Origin: Maea johnstoni
Lineage: Eukaryota > Annelida > Polychaeta > Spionida > Magelonidae
Assembly (NCBI GenBank): GCA_963942565.1
Contig: OZ012697.1
Location: forward strand, 30,073,280-30,137,279
Length of the DNA: 64,000 nt
Direction: 5' to 3'
The position numbers and the translations under genes were made by a program. The notes under the pieces are model-generated. The model was not told where the DNA came from, made no database searches, and saw nothing but the letters and a program-made list of their open reading frames with translations. Of the stretch, positions 48,336 to 60,944 are shown in pieces. Position 1 is the first letter of the stretch. Every line of letters starts with the position of its first letter.

Positions 48336-49408
48336 ATGAGCCTGCCTGTGCAGAGAGATGTATGGCCAGTGGGGGATCTTGGCCTGCCTGCCAGAACATC
48401 TCCCGTGATTTCTCACCCAGCTCATTAACTCTGGGAGCTACCGCTACCCCAGGCGCAAAATGACAACATTGACCAACTATAAGTGAACCCAGTCATGGTG
48501 AAGTCTGCTCCACTACAGCACTAGTGAAGCCAAACAACATGTGGACCCACATCCTATATAACTTATTCTACATAAGAAATATTTAGATGAAATGCTGGGT
48601 ATGATTGAGTAAAACACTAACACCTATAGGGATGTAACAGTATACAAGTACATTCCACTCCAAGTTCAATGATCATTACAACTTAAGTTTTCAACATCAT
48701 CAATATTTTTAATATTGTCATTATCATCCAGACTTGAGCTTATTCAGTGTTTTTTTTTCATGATTTCTTCAATTACCTCCATTATTAAAAATTGGCTAGT
48801 CACTATAATCTAGACAATATTTGACAAAAAAACAACGATAAACAAAATTCTAACCATACTAAGTCTTATCTCACACTTCCATTTGTAAAACAGGCCACAC
48901 TGTGGGTTTGGCAATAGTGGGTATGGTCAGTCTCAGCTATTGTCAGGGTTGTGTCACCCCCCACTCACACACATACTTGCTGAAAATAGGGTAGCAGTGG
49001 AATTCAAAGCGGTCATTAACAATATAAAGGGTGTGATGATATGGCAGCCTGCATTAGGTCTACAAATCCCACATTTAGCCAGATCATATTGCAGCTATTA
49101 CACCATAAGGTCAATCCTGACCTCCAAAATAACATCACTCATAGTGCCAGGGTGCTGGGCTTTAGTGCCAGTTGAAATAACACTACCCAGGCATGACCAA
49201 TTAAAGGCACACACAAGGAATTTGTGAACTTGGCTTTAGTTTTTATCTATCCATGCCTGTAAAAATCCTTGGTATTTTGCCACAACCTAATTAACTTTTG
49301 AAAATGAATCTGAAAACTACACACAAAGTATTGAACCGAGAGTTGTTCAATATTTTATGATCAACATTTTTCCTTTCAATATCTTCAGAAAAACAGCTTT
49401 GGTCAAGA

Positions 49409-49410
<2 letters not shown>
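48336..49410. other. Intron DNA, nothing recognised
   Basis: No exon or family repeat found before the (GT)n tract. Confidence 0.4.
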
Positions 49411-49447
<37 letters not shown>

Positions 49448-49460
49448 TGTGTGTGTGCGT

Positions 49461-49508
<48 letters not shown>
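49411..49508 (+). repeat. (GT)n microsatellite
   Basis: About 98 bp with a few A and C interruptions. The alternating purine-pyrimidine run could adopt Z-DNA. It lies 130 bp before the assembly gap. Confidence 0.95.
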
Positions 49509-49509
<1 letters not shown>

Positions 49510-49640
49510 GGTGTTCATTTCTTATCATTTAATATTATAACCTTTGCGTTTCATAAGTGGTTTTTGCCTGCACGCAACTCATTTTAGAATTACGTTTTGT
49601 AAAATTCCACCACACAACTGGAGGGCTAAAGTACCTAGGT

Positions 49641-49840
49641 NNNNNNNNNNNNNNNNNNNNNNNNNNNNNNNNNNNNNNNNNNNNNNNNNNNNNNNNNNNN
49701 NNNNNNNNNNNNNNNNNNNNNNNNNNNNNNNNNNNNNNNNNNNNNNNNNNNNNNNNNNNNNNNNNNNNNNNNNNNNNNNNNNNNNNNNNNNNNNNNNNNN
49801 NNNNNNNNNNNNNNNNNNNNNNNNNNNNNNNNNNNNNNNN
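49641..49840. other. Assembly gap (200 N)
   Basis: Exactly 200 undetermined bases, a typical fixed-size scaffold gap. It follows a long (GT)n tract by about 130 bp. No feature should be read across it. Confidence 1.
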
Positions 49841-49956
49841 TCAGGTTTCCATTTCAAAATATAACGAATGAGAAATCTGTTTTATATAAAAATTCACAAT
49901 ATCTCTAATCTCTTGATTTGCACCTGACATTCATATCTATGCAGCATAGCGAGTAA

Positions 49957-50125
49957 GCAAATGCTGCTGGTGGCTAATTTAGCCAATACGAAATGATGCA
50001 AAAATCTGAAAAATGACCGAAACCCTGGCACATGGGTACTCATTAGGAAAAGTACTCAGCGAGTGCCATCTAATGAATACCAACATGAAAGGGTTAAGAT
50101 GGTTTTCAAAGATTTTGTGTTTAGG
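49957..50125 (+). mobile_element. TTAA-A MITE, partial at the right end
   Basis: Starts at AAATGCTGCTGGTGGCTAA and fades after GATGGTTTTCAAAGATTTTG. It begins 117 bp past the assembly gap. Confidence 0.7.
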
Positions 50126-50386
50126 TATGATCTACATAATAGGTTTCCATGAAAACATGTTTTCATTTTCTAAAAAACTATGATAGGGCCCAAATCTTCC
50201 AAATAATATGAGCATTTCAAATGAGAAGAGCTGGGTGGGACAAGTTAGAAATAAGAAATAAATGAGCAGATGTTTTTGGCCATAGTTTTCCTGATAATAT
50301 AAACAGCAACATTTTAGGAAGTAAGAGATGCAAAAAGAAGTTAATTTATTGCAAAATCTCTAGTCCATCATAAAACAAAATCCTAT

Positions 50387-50612
50387 GGCATAAAAAAAAA
50401 AAATTGTTTCCTGTAATGGACCGAAAAAATAGGGTAAGAAGGGAGGTATTTTTCATTTTTATTGGATTATTATTTTGTCAAAAAAGTATGTTTCATGTTG
50501 ATTGGGAGTTGGAAGGGCCGAAAAAATTTCAGGGTCGGGATTTCTTTGAGTATAAACTCTTGAGTTGACACTTTGAGTCTGGTTTACGGGAAAGAAGCAA
50601 CTTTTTTATGCC
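50387..50612. mobile_element. GGCC-ended MITE, opposite orientation, worn ends
   Basis: Starts GGCATAAAAAAAAAAAATTG and ends AACTTTTTTATGCC, with TAGGGTAAGAAGGGAGG inside. It interrupts a ~90-bp tandem array. Confidence 0.65.
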
Positions 50613-50828
50613 TAATGATATAAACGGCAACTAGGTAAGTAAGAGAAGTAACAAGAAGGCAATCTATTGCAAAATCTATGGTCGATCATAAAATCTTTCC
50701 CAATGATACTAGTGACAACTAGGAAGTACGAGATGCAACGAGATGGCAATTTATTGCAAAAATTCTTGGCGATCATAATTTTTTTTCCTGATGACACGAG
50801 TGCCAACAAGGAAGTATTGAAGAGATGC

Positions 50829-51011
50829 CAGGGCTCAAAATTATGGGGTGCCAGGAGCCCAGCTAGGGATCCCTTGAATTCTCCTGCGGCTCCCTCAAAT
50901 TTCTGCAAGGAGTCCAAAGATGTACTGGTTTCTATACACAACATCTTTATATGGCTTTTGAAGATGCAAGTGGGCTCCCCCGAAAAAAAACACACTTAAT
51001 TTTGAGCCCTG
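50829..51011. mobile_element. CAGGGCTCGA-type MITE, 'GGGAGCC' word, 5-bp duplication
   Basis: 183 bp between GATGC (50824-50828) and GATGC (51012-51016). Ends are CAGGGCTCAAAATTATGGGG and TTAATTTTGAGCCCTG. It is a close relative of the copy at 31.4 kb and interrupts a ~90-bp tandem array. Confidence 0.78.
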
Positions 51012-51497
51012 GATGCTGATTTTTTTTCCTGATGATACAAATGACAACAAGGAAGTATTCAGGAGATGACGGATGCAGCAGGAAGGCAATCAGGCAATAA
51101 AGCAAGGCAATCCAGGAGCCACCCCCTGTGAAGCTCGCCATGAGTCATGCGGACCACACCCCTCTGAGCATGATATCAGAGGCTGTTTATAGTCTCATGG
51201 TCCCTGGGAATAATAACAGAGCTAAGACAATACCTAGCAACAGTTTAAATATTCATGTTCATAGGTCACATTGAAATTTAAATATTGGCCTTGCGGGCTT
51301 GTATAGTGAGTTTTGCAAATTGCTGTGTACATGTTGATTTGCATTTTGAAATTGAATCTCTTATCCCTTTTTGTATCATATTTGGGCTTAATTGTGAGCA
51401 GCCAGTTTTGGCAGAGTAAACTAGTTCCCAGCACTAAACACCACTTACGTTCCTGGCAACTTTCTCTACCTAACTGATGTGGCAAAAGCCAGCCAGA

Positions 51498-53480
51498 AGT
51501 CAGTGGCAATGCCCAAGATCAACCCATTATCGGGAAAGGCCATACAGTGGTGTGAGAAAGCAAGTAGTCAGTGGCAACACCTTACACCACCCAACTAACA
51601 GGGCAGGCCCTGCAGTGGTGAAAGACAACCGGCAGTCAGTGGCAATGTCTCAGACCACCCACCTATCGGGACCAGCAATACAGTGGTGAAAGACAGCCCG
51701 CAGTCAGTGGCAATGTCTTAAACCACCCAAATATTGGGGCAGGCCCTGCAGTAGTGAAAGACAGCGGGCAGTCAGTGGCAGTGTCTCAGACCACCCACCT
51801 ATCGGGGCCAACAATACAGTGGTGAAAGACAGCCTGCAGTCAGTGGCAATGTCTTAAACCACCTAAATATCGGGGCAGGCCGTGCAGTAGTGAAAGACAG
51901 CGGGCAGTCAGTGGCAGTGTCTCAGACCACCCACCTATCGGGGCCAACAATACAGTGGTGAAAGACAGCCTGCAGTCAGTGGCAATGTCTTAAACCACCT
52001 AAATATCTGGGCAGGCCGTGCAGTAGTGAAAGACAGCGGGCAGTCAGTGGCAGTGTCTCAGACCACCCACCTATCGGGGCCAACAATACAGTGGTGAAAG
52101 ACAGCCTGCAGTCAGTGGCAATGTCTTAAACCACCTAAATATCAGGGCAGGCCGTGCAGTAGTGAAAGACAGCCGGCAGTCAGTGGCAGTGTCTCAGACC
52201 ACCCACCTATCGGGGCCAGCAATACAGTGGTGAAAGACAGTCAGAAGTCAGTGGCAACACCTTAAACCACCCAGCTATTGGGGCAGGAAATATAGTGGTG
52301 AACGACAGCCAGCAGTCAGTGGCAATGTCTTAAACCACCCAAATATCGGGGCAGGCCCTGCAGTGGTAAAAGATAGCAAGCAGTCAGTGGCAACAACTCA
52401 GACCACCCAACTAACTGGGCATGCCCTACAGCAGTGAGACTCAGCTAGCAGTTTGGGGGCAACACCTAAGACCACCCAGCTATCGGGGCATGCCATACAG
52501 TGATGTAAGGCTCAGCAAGCAGTCAGACTACCCAAATAACAGGGTATACCCTGTAAATATTAAAGAGTACATCGTCTCAATTATTCACAAACTAACATAC
52601 CATTGTTTTTTTTTGTTTTTTTTAAATTTCTGCCATTCTATGAGGAATCATGACCATTAAGTAGAAAGCAATGATAGAACTATTATACCTGAGGAAAACC
52701 ACCGTCTAACCCTAAATATTGGGGCAGGCCCTGCAGTGGTAAAAGACAGCCAGCAGTCAGTGGCAATGCCCAAGATCAACCCATTATCGGTAAAGGCCAT
52801 ACAGTGGTGTGAGAAAGCAAGTAGTCAGTGGCAACACCTTACACCACCCAACTAACAGGGCAGGCCCTGCAGTGGTGAAAGACAACCGGCAGTCAGTGGC
52901 AATGTCTCAGACCACCCACCTATCGGGACCAGCAATACAGTGGTGAAAGACAGCCCGCAGTCAGTGGCAATGTCTTAAACCACCCAAATATCGGGGCAGG
53001 CCCTGCAGTAGTGAAAGACAGCGGGCAGTCAGTGGCAATGTCTCAGGCCACCCACCTATCGGGGCCAGCAATACAGTGGTGAAAGACAGCCTGCATTCAG
53101 TGGCATCACTTGAGACCACCCGACTATCGGGGCAGGCCCTGCAGTGGTGAAAGACAGTCAGAAGTCAGTGGCAACACCTTAAACCACCCAGCTATTGGGG
53201 CAGGAAATATAGTGTTGAACGACAGCCAGCAGTCAGTGGCAATGTCTTAAACCACCCAAATATCGGGGCAGGCCCTGCAGTGGTAAAAGATAGCAAGCAG
53301 TCAGTGGCAACACCTTAGACCACCCAACTAACTGGGCATGCCCTACAGCAGTGAGACTCAGCTAGCAGTTTGGGGGCAACACCTAAGACCACCCAGCTAT
53401 CGGGGCATGCCATACAGTGATGTAAGGCTCAGCAAGCAGTCAGACTACCCAAATAACAGGGTATACCCTGTAAACATTAA
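51498..53480 (+). repeat. 68-bp minisatellite with two-unit higher-order repeat and ~1.2-kb duplication
   Basis: About 28 monomers of CAGTCAGTGGCAATGTC, then TTAAACCACC and ATCGGGGCAGGCC, then TGCAGTGGTGAAAGACAGC. Between 51765 and 52173 alternating monomer types form a 135-136 bp higher-order unit (starts 51765, 51901, 52036, 52173). The block from 51498 recurs from 52755, including the non-repeat trailer GGAATCATGACCATTAAGTAG (second copy near 53538). The second copy has about five fewer monomers. There are no unique spacers. Confidence 0.9.
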
Positions 53481-53737
53481 AGAGTACATCTTCTTAATTA
53501 TTTAATTTTTACTTTGAATTTCTACCATTCTACGAAGAACCATGACCATCAAGTAGAAAGCAATGATAGAACAACCATTAAACCCAAGGAAGACCATCAT
53601 CTAACCCTAAGTCCCTGGCAACATTTGCAACTGTCTTATGCTGGTTTTGAATATAAGACAGTGACCAGTCAGACCACACAATCATCTCAGCAAGTCCTGC
53701 AGACATTGAAGAGTGCACCTTCTCAATTATAAACCTA

Positions 53738-53903
53738 TTAACCCTTTTGCTGCTGGTGGCTTATTTGGTCAATAGAAAATGATGTGAAAGAAGTTCAAAA
53801 ATAACAGAAACCCTGACAAATGGGGTACTCATCTGATAGGACTCTGCAAGAGCTTTCCAATGAATATCCATATGGCAGGGTTTTAGATGTTTTCAAAAAT
53901 TTC
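53738..53903 (+). mobile_element. TTAA-A MITE, right arm incomplete
   Basis: Starts TTAACCCTTTTGCTGCTGG and ends near GATGTTTTCAAAAATTTC. It lies just beyond the 68-bp minisatellite. Confidence 0.7.
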
Positions 53904-53993
53904 AGCCAAATTGGACAATCTTCCTTTACCACTTGGCATTTGAGGAATTTGTGAGCAAAATTAAAATTGGACTCACAATGATTAACTCATAAC

Positions 53994-54361
53994 TAGGGTC
54001 GGGAATCGGTTGCAATTTCATGATCGATAATCAGTTACAGCCAACCGATCGATTATCGATCATAATCAGTTCATCGCACTTTTGCAGTAATTGGGTACTA
54101 GAGGTCTAGAGCCTAATAATAAGTGATAGTCTATGACAATTACTTGCTATTAGCACGTACCTTAACTTCGTTTTGAAGTGTTTTTGGGGCTTAGTTTCAT
54201 AGCAAGAAAGCTGACAATATGTCTGTCATTTAGTTCTATATTTTGCCACTAGGTGTCACCTGTTCCGATTATTATCAATTGCCAGTTTTGTAATCGATTA
54301 ATCAGAATCAGTGAGGTAAACGATTGATTATTGATTATAATTGATGATCGTCCCAACACTA
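53994..54361. mobile_element. hAT-like non-autonomous element, perfect 8-bp duplication
   Basis: 368 bp starting TAGGGTCGGGAATCGG and ending ATCGTCCCAACACTA. CTCATAAC is duplicated exactly (53986-53993, 54362-54369). The interior is dense in ATCGAT-type palindromes (CGATCGATTATCGATC). Confidence 0.82.
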
Positions 54362-54369
54362 CTCATAAC

Positions 54370-55300
54370 TCCTACAACTAAACCTCTTATGCATATGTTG
54401 TGAAAATTTACGAATCATTCCCACATCATTTTCAAAACTAACCCAGTATCAAGAGAACATCCAGACAAAATTTTAGGCATGAAAGGGTCAAAGAATATCA
54501 CTATTCACCAGCAACATGAAAACAATCGTCGCAAAGTCATTATCTGCCCGACATCAAATATTTACCCACTGTAGTGATATTTCAATCAGTACATAGTAGC
54601 GTAGTAGTAACTTAATACCAGCGAATAATCCCTACAAATAGATACGATTCTGATAAATACTGTCACCATGGTGACAACATGAGCGTGTACAGGGACTAAG
54701 AGTTATCGATTGACATTTTTTTCTTGGAATACCTGTGTAAGCTTTTAGCCCCAGGTGAGATTTTTACCTGCTTTTTAGCACTTTGCTTATCAATATATCA
54801 ATGTTGTTGCCATGGCAATCTCAGCAACATGTGAAAAAATGAAATTGATGAAAAATAGAAAAATTGATTATTTACTGCTCAAGGGTTAGTAACACAAAGG
54901 TTTTTAGTGACAACAATTTTCAAATATCATCACTGGCTGTTTAGGGTGTTTCAACTAGTCATGCTTTTGAAACAGTAATTTTTACATAAAAGAAGGTACA
55001 TGTATATGTCTCCCAAACCTTCCACTTTATCTACCCATGTTATAAGACTATTAATATTTGTAGCATCCAAAAAAGGGCCTTGAAACTTTGATGATAATTT
55101 CCACCAATTCTTTCTTATTGTAAGAGTATGCTATTCAAAAGAAGACCTACAACCCATCTTCCAAAATTGGTCAATTTGTGAATATAGAATCATTTTGAGA
55201 TTTTTACACGATACACCCTTATCATCATAACCTTTCTCTACATTAAAGACATTTGACTGATCTCCAGTTCGTAATTTCGGATGTGAGCTCCATTTAAAAA
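54370..55300. other. Intron DNA, nothing recognised
   Basis: AT-rich, no family repeat. GTTGTTGCCATGGCAATCTC near 54805 and CTGTCACCATGGTGACAAC near 54660 are short palindromic CCATGG words. Confidence 0.4.
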
Positions 55301-55304
55301 CACT

Positions 55305-55484
55305 GGCCTTAACGCTAACTTAAACCGTAGAACCAGTAACACCTAGGATCTACTGGTCCTGCAAAATTTTTACTGGTCCTACAAATTCTTTAATATATAG
55401 AGAAAAACATTGCCTCAACTCCACAGACAATTTTTTTTTTCATCTTTATTTATTACTGGCCTAGCTGTTACTGTTGAGCCCTGA
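55305..55484. mobile_element. CAGGGCTCGA-type MITE, 'ACTGGTCC' word, internally deleted
   Basis: CCTTAACGCTAACTTAAACCG, CTACTGGTCCTGC twice, and an end at TACTGTTGAGCCCTG. Shorter than its relatives. Confidence 0.55.
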
Positions 55485-55648
55485 AACAGTATACATGATT
55501 TTACCATGAAATTTAGATCCTGCTCATATGGTACAATTGTGATGTTTAATGTTTTCCTCACCAAAAAATCTTTCAGGCAATATATACTAAATGCATAGGC
55601 TGAATTATCAAATAAAAGTAGGGTATGGGAAACACCAAATCAAAAAAC

Positions 55649-55872
55649 TTAACCCCATAAGCACTTATGCTGGTGTTGGCTAATTTGGCCAATACAAAAT
55701 GATGCACAACACCTGAAAAGTGACTGAAATCGTGGCACATGGGTACTGATTTGAGAGTGCTCAGCAATAGCTTTCAAATGAATACCAACATGACAGGCTC
55801 CAGATGATTTCAAAAATCTATGCATCCTTGTGCTCTGGAAGAAAGTAGCCTGGACGGCATTGGAAGAGTTAA
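55649..55872 (+). mobile_element. TTAA-A MITE copy, full length
   Basis: TTAA at both ends, 224 bp, with a short insertion near the left end (CCATAAGCACTTATGCTGG). Confidence 0.82.
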
Positions 55873-56265
55873 ACATTTCAAAATTACATTCGTAAAGGTA
55901 TCTAAGGGCCAGGTGTCATTTTTCAAGGAGATTTAAAACAAGAAGGGGTTAAGGAAATACTGTCTGTGTTAAAAAGAGCACCTGTAATTTATCAAGAAAA
56001 GAAATAGGATTATGGATTAGCCGAGCCATAACTAGGTCAAATAAAGCCTGTTGTTGTCCCTAGCAACAGGGAAATATTGATCCCTGATAGAGCGCCTGAG
56101 ACAATTATTCTTGCCTCTTACAACAGCAAACAAACACAAAACATAACTAGCTACACAGCACAGATAACCCTGCTGAAGAAAGGTCGGCAATAGAAATGCT
56201 GCCCTTTGGGAATTTCTATTATGATACATATATTACATACGTACACAGTATTACACACACACTCT

Positions 56266-56270
<5 letters not shown>

Positions 56271-56351
<81 letters not shown>

Positions 56352-56360
56352 TACACATTC

Positions 56361-56415
<55 letters not shown>
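56271..56415 (+). repeat. (TA)n microsatellite
   Basis: Two TA blocks separated by TACACATTCATTA, preceded by a short (CA)n run. Confidence 0.95.
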
Positions 56416-56420
<5 letters not shown>

Positions 56421-56589
56421 AATACATATATAATTATTCCTTTTCCTGTCACATCTACACAGAGCCAGTTTCTCTGCATTTTCCTTGGTTTCAAATCTGG
56501 CCACCAGGGGGCAGGTTAGCCAGTAGTAAGTGTTATAACAAACAGGGGTGCCCAGGGCAACTATCAATTAACCCTAATCACTGGCAACT

Positions 56590-56787
56590 TTCTCACAAAA
56601 CCCCCCCAATGCTGTATGCAAAGATTTGTAAAATCATCTAAATCCTGTCATATCCGTATTCATGGGATAGCCCTGGCAATAAAGTACTCTCAGATGAGTA
56701 CCTATGTGCCAGGGTTTCAGTCCTTTTTTTCGGTATTTTGCATCATTTTATAATGGCCAAATTAGCCACCAGGAGCATAAGGGTTAA
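56590..56787 (-). mobile_element. TTAA-A MITE copy, shortened left arm
   Basis: Begins CTCACAAAACCCCCCCAATGC, joined to a SINE-like fragment, and ends GGAGCATAAGGGTTAA. Confidence 0.72.
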
Positions 56788-57072
56788 ACTTGAATCCTGG
56801 GGATGTTTAGCCTGTGCAGAATACATTAGACAGCTCAGCCTTTGGGGCAGCCACTTGATCAATGAGTTATCTAATAGGAATTTTCCAATTATACTTCTCA
56901 GATTTTTCTGTCCATCAAATTTATCAGCTGTCGCCATGACGAAAGATCTACAATACAGGTGAATTTGGAGCACCTGTTAAGGTTGCCATGGTAACACAGT
57001 ACTTGTACCGGTGAGATGCTTCAGGTGAAAATCCAAGGATTCCACGCAAAGCTTGAGAGAAATATTCTTGGC

Positions 57073-57421
57073 CTGGGCTCGACGTTAAGGCTAGCCCCGT
57101 AGCCCCGGGCTAGTTATTGAATGCCAGGGCTAGTAAATTCTACCTGTGAGTAGCCCTGAGGGACTAGATAGAATATCATCGCTTAAAAAATTATGAAGCC
57201 CACCTTTGGCTCTGCATACCTGGATGATAATTCAACTCAATTTACCACAATACACTGAATTCTTTTCTTGTTATCAACAGAGGCTATAGTATCAACAGAG
57301 GTCACTATTTGAAACGAGTTGTCATTAATATCAGGGCTAGCCAAAATATTTCAGGGCTAGTAAAAGTTTCGGTAACTAGCCCTGCTGGGCTTGTGAAGTT
57401 TTTTCTTAATGTTGAGCCCTG
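57073..57421. mobile_element. CAGGGCTCGA-type MITE, 'GGGCTAGT' word, 5-bp duplication
   Basis: 349 bp between TTGGC (57068-57072) and TTGGC (57422-57426). Ends are CTGGGCTCGACGTTAAG and CTTAATGTTGAGCCCTG. GGGCTAGT or its complement ACTAGCCC recurs at about five places where the 2.8-kb element has GGGCCAGT. Confidence 0.75.
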
Positions 57422-57429
57422 TTGGCTGA

Positions 57430-58095
57430 ATATCATCAGGCGCATGAACTGTGCTCAGTACACATAGTTGTCACTTTTATCATACAGAATATATCACTTA
57501 GACTGTTTGACTTTATTGTGCAACTCAAAAGCAGGCAACAACATGATTTTAAGAACTAACTTACCATGCCGTGCCAGTAGTTAACGATTTTTACTTTCCC
57601 GACATAAGTTTTGACCTGCTTGATATAAGTTACAAGTTATAACATATGCTGCAATGTAAAGTATTATTCATCAAGGATTCTAAAATGATTTGAAAACCAC
57701 TTTCCTATTAGTTTTGTTGCATTGTTTGCATATTTCTGGGTATTTCTGCCATTTTCCATATAAAAATGTTTTTTGTGTTCAGGAAATCAGCTTGCCCATT
57801 CAGGCAATTGAAAACAACTATGTACTTTTCCGAAAGCCCTTCTTTAAGAAATTAAGAATCACTGTGGTAGCAATGGCTATTGTATGTATGATGCCAGCGG
57901 CCTGTTTTAATTGAATTGCTGAGAACAGGTGTATGAATTGAGCAGGTAATTAGCAGAGCAGACAGCATGGCTCCAGCCTTGATCGTCATTAAACAGGTCA
58001 TTAACCAATCAATTAGAGCGGTCTATAGTCTACCTGCCGGCTATACCTGCACACTCAATGCCAGCCAATTAGAAACAGGACTGCATCATTTTACA
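57430..58095. other. Intron DNA, nothing recognised
   Basis: No splice-bounded frame found. A 74-codon open frame at 57690-57914 has no family resemblance. Confidence 0.4.
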
Positions 58096-58099
58096 ATAC

Positions 58100-58236
58100 A
58101 GGGATCCGAACATCCAACATGATTTTGGAATTTTGTTTTTCGTCACATTTATTCCAATTATGGCTAATTGGTGACTAGCCAGTTGTAAGTAATGGAGGAA
58201 ACCGGAGTACCCGGCGAAAACCACCGCCTAACCCAT
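58100..58236 (-). mobile_element. SINE body and tail, inverted
   Basis: GGAGGAAACCGGAGTACCCG, CGAAAACCACCGCCTAA and GTGACTAGCCAGTTGTAAGT are the reverse complement of the 29.1-29.4 kb SINE body and tail. The tRNA-like head is absent. Confidence 0.65.
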
Positions 58237-58679
58237 CCAACATGATCATCATTCCAATCAATGGTGCTGGTCTGCAATTAGCACACAACAAGCAGGGAAT
58301 CTGGGCGTCACTCGGACACCCAAACCCTCAAAAATCAACCATCAGGCTTAGTCAAGGACCCGTCCTACCTGTCTTTTGGACAGGTAGTTTCCTAAAAACC
58401 TCCTGTTTGGACAGGCAAAAATTTCTATGATAATTTTTCAATTTTGACTTATAGGGTGTAATAACCAAATATTTTCCTAACAACCCATCTTCTAGGATGT
58501 AGCTGAAGTGTAATTTGCCCTATTGACACACTAGACTATTAAATGTAGTTGGCACAAGGATTTGAAGTAGATAAGTAGCTGAATCTGGATGGGGAAACAT
58601 TTTGAAATTGCTGTTTTGGACAGACATTTTTGAAATCCTGGCTAAGACCCTGGGCTTAGTACGTCTAAAATATTTGTGA

Positions 58680-59620
58680 TGATTATCATCACCACCATCA
58701 TCATTATTATTATCACCACCACCATCATCATTATCATCACCACCATCATCATTATTATTATCATCACCACCATCATCATTATCATCACCACCATCATCAT
58801 TATTATTATCATCACCACCATCATCATTATTATTATCATCACCACCATCATTATTATCATCATCATCACCACCATCATTATTATCATCATCATCACCACC
58901 ATCATCATTAGGCCAAAAAAAAAAAGTGTTTGGTTCCTATTACGTCCTAAAAAAATATAGGTAGGGTAGGTAGGGATTTTTTTTTATTTTTTTTTTTATT
59001 CTTTAACTTGCACGATTCCCTTGAGTTGGATGGCTTTGATAAAGGTTTGCCTTGTTGTAAGTGTCTTTATATGCATTAATTATAGGGCCCTGCTTCTGTT
59101 CATCCAGAAATTTATAATTTAATGGTTGGAGAATTGGTATTTAGGACGGCGAGGCAATTTTTGGGGTAGGAAGAATTCATTTTTCAGTAGGATTGGCAAA
59201 AAAAAACTTTAGGGTAGGGGACAAAAACTAGGTAGGGTAGGGTAATAGGAACCAAACATCTTTTTTTTAGGCCTTATCATAATCATCACTACCATCATCA
59301 TTATTACCATCATCATTATAATCATCATCACTACCATCATCATTATTATCATCATTACGACATCATCATCACAACTACCATCATCATTATCATCATCACC
59401 ACCATCATCATCACCTGACTACCATCATCATTATCATCATCACCACCATCGTCATCATCATTTAACCACCATTTTTATCATCATCAACCCCGCCATGATC
59501 ATGATCATATTAAATGGTCATCACCACCACCAGTCCACCATCAACATCATTACTACCCTCACAGAAAACTCCCCAACCACCATCATCCTCATCATCATCA
59601 TCATCATCTACCAATCTCTT
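58680..59620 (+). repeat. (ATC)n/(ACC) microsatellite split by a GGCC-ended MITE
   Basis: ATC-rich DNA at 58680-58910 resumes at 59277 and fades by about 59620. The insertion point is a TTA. Confidence 0.92.
58911..59273. mobile_element. GGCC-ended MITE, long form, inserted in an (ATC)n microsatellite
   Basis: 363 bp, flanked by TTA at 58908-58910 and 59274-59276. Ends are GGCCAAAAAAAAAAAGTGTT and TCTTTTTTTTAGGCC. The microsatellite resumes right after it. Confidence 0.8.
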
Positions 59621-59759
59621 TATTAGCTGATGTACTTTTTACAAATGTAATCATCATCCTGCTCATTGTCAATACATCATTGCTGTCAGCCTTCCACTAC
59701 ACGACCACCAACACCAGCAACATGCACAATGAATATTTCATGATCATCTATTTCTAGTG

Positions 59760-60125
59760 GTGGAGGCTCTGGGCTTGCAGTGTGTGATTGGGTGCAATAT
59801 GAGCTTGTGCCATGGTACTGTCTTGGATTAAGAAAAGAATGGATATGTAGCGAGAGACCAATTACTATATGCCCTATAGTTACATGCTGGACTCAAGCCA
59901 GGAGTATCAGATAAGGCAGCAGCGCAAGGTCACGTGGGAACAAGGACCAATCAGGGCTCTCGCATCGATTACATTACAGAGAAACCTTATCTCCACCACC
60001 AGCTGGGGGTGCCTAGAGCACCAATTCTGGCCTAATTAGCGGCTATTAGTTGACAATGGTTGAGGCTAGCATGTTCAGGTTAGCCGGCTGGTTTCAAATC
60101 CACTTGTGTTTGGTCATCTAAGGTA
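59760..60125 (+). repeat. Dispersed repeat, copy 1 (partner at 63.2-63.5 kb)
   Basis: GGATATGTAGCGAGAGACCAA, then GGGAACAAGGACCAATCAGG, GATTACATTACAGAGAAACC and GGTTGAGGCTAGC. The same order occurs at 63235-63515. The core includes a CCAAT-type GACCAATCAGGGCT. Confidence 0.7.
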
Positions 60126-60145
60126 CTGTATACTTCCTACTGATG

Positions 60146-60360
60146 CTAAACCCTTCCAATGTTCAGGCTACTTTCGTCCAAAACATAAGGCCGCAAAGAT
60201 TTTTGAAAAGCATCTAAACCCTATCATGTTGGTATTCATTGGATAGCTTTCACTGAGTACTCTCAGATGAGTACCCATGTGCCAGGGTTTCAGTCATTAT
60301 TCAGGTTTTTTTGCATCATTTTGTAATGGCAAAATTAGCCACCACCAGCATAAGGGTTAA
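60146..60360 (-). mobile_element. TTAA-A MITE copy
   Basis: Starts GCTAAACCCTTCCAATGTTCA and ends CCAGCATAAGGGTTAA. Confidence 0.82.
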
Positions 60361-60414
60361 CTTCACCTTAGATGAATAGAACATGGACTGGTCACTACAG
60401 ACCGATCACCATAG

Positions 60415-60759
60415 CAGGGCTCGACATTGGTGCTTGCCCCATTGCCCCGGGCAAGTAGACTTTGTAAATTATAACTGTGGGGCAAGTGAAAACTGCATCT
60501 TGCTTGCCCCACTGGGAAAGTATGTTTTGTATATTTCAGGTCTACTTTTGAGAATGTGTGCAAGTTTCGTGGTCTGCCATCCAAGCTTGTCCTAGAAAAT
60601 ATGCTTTCACATGCCAGAACCATGTTCTACTTGGTTTTAATTGACGTATTATAAAACTATTATATACAATTTTTCAAGGGCAAGTGAAAGTTGGAGTAGG
60701 GCAAGTGAAAATTGAATCTTACTTGCCCTACGGGGCATAGGACTCATTATAAAGCCCTG
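60415..60759. mobile_element. CAGGGCTCGA-type MITE, 'GGGCAAGT' word
   Basis: 345 bp, starting CAGGGCTCGACATTGG and ending TATAAAGCCCTG. The word is GGGCAAGT or CTTGCCC, about six times. The target duplication is not visible. Confidence 0.68.
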
Positions 60760-60944
60760 GACACACCTAATCTCGCCGAATAGTCTCAGTGTGATGTCAC
60801 TAGGAGACAAAGACCAATGAAGGCTTTCATATTCGTTTCGATATATAGAGAAGATTGCTCACACACATGCGCAGAAAGCACCTCTCGAGTGAAACAACTG
60901 GGCTAAGAGTCGCGCTGAGGCTACAGAGGGAGATCTGCTGGTTG

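Larger units (their letters stand above)
50285..51085 (+). repeat. Tandem array (~80-100 bp units) interrupted by two MITEs
   Basis: Units carry TTCCTGATGATAC-like, CAACAAGGAAGTA and GGCAATTTATTGCAAAATC, near 50288, 50616, 50697, 50786 and 51025. A GGCC-ended MITE and a GGGAGCC-word MITE sit between units. Confidence 0.7.

Noticed and set aside
51498-53480. CRISPR-like array
   Set aside because: Monomers are contiguous, with no unique spacers and no cas genes, in a eukaryotic intron-rich setting. It is a minisatellite.
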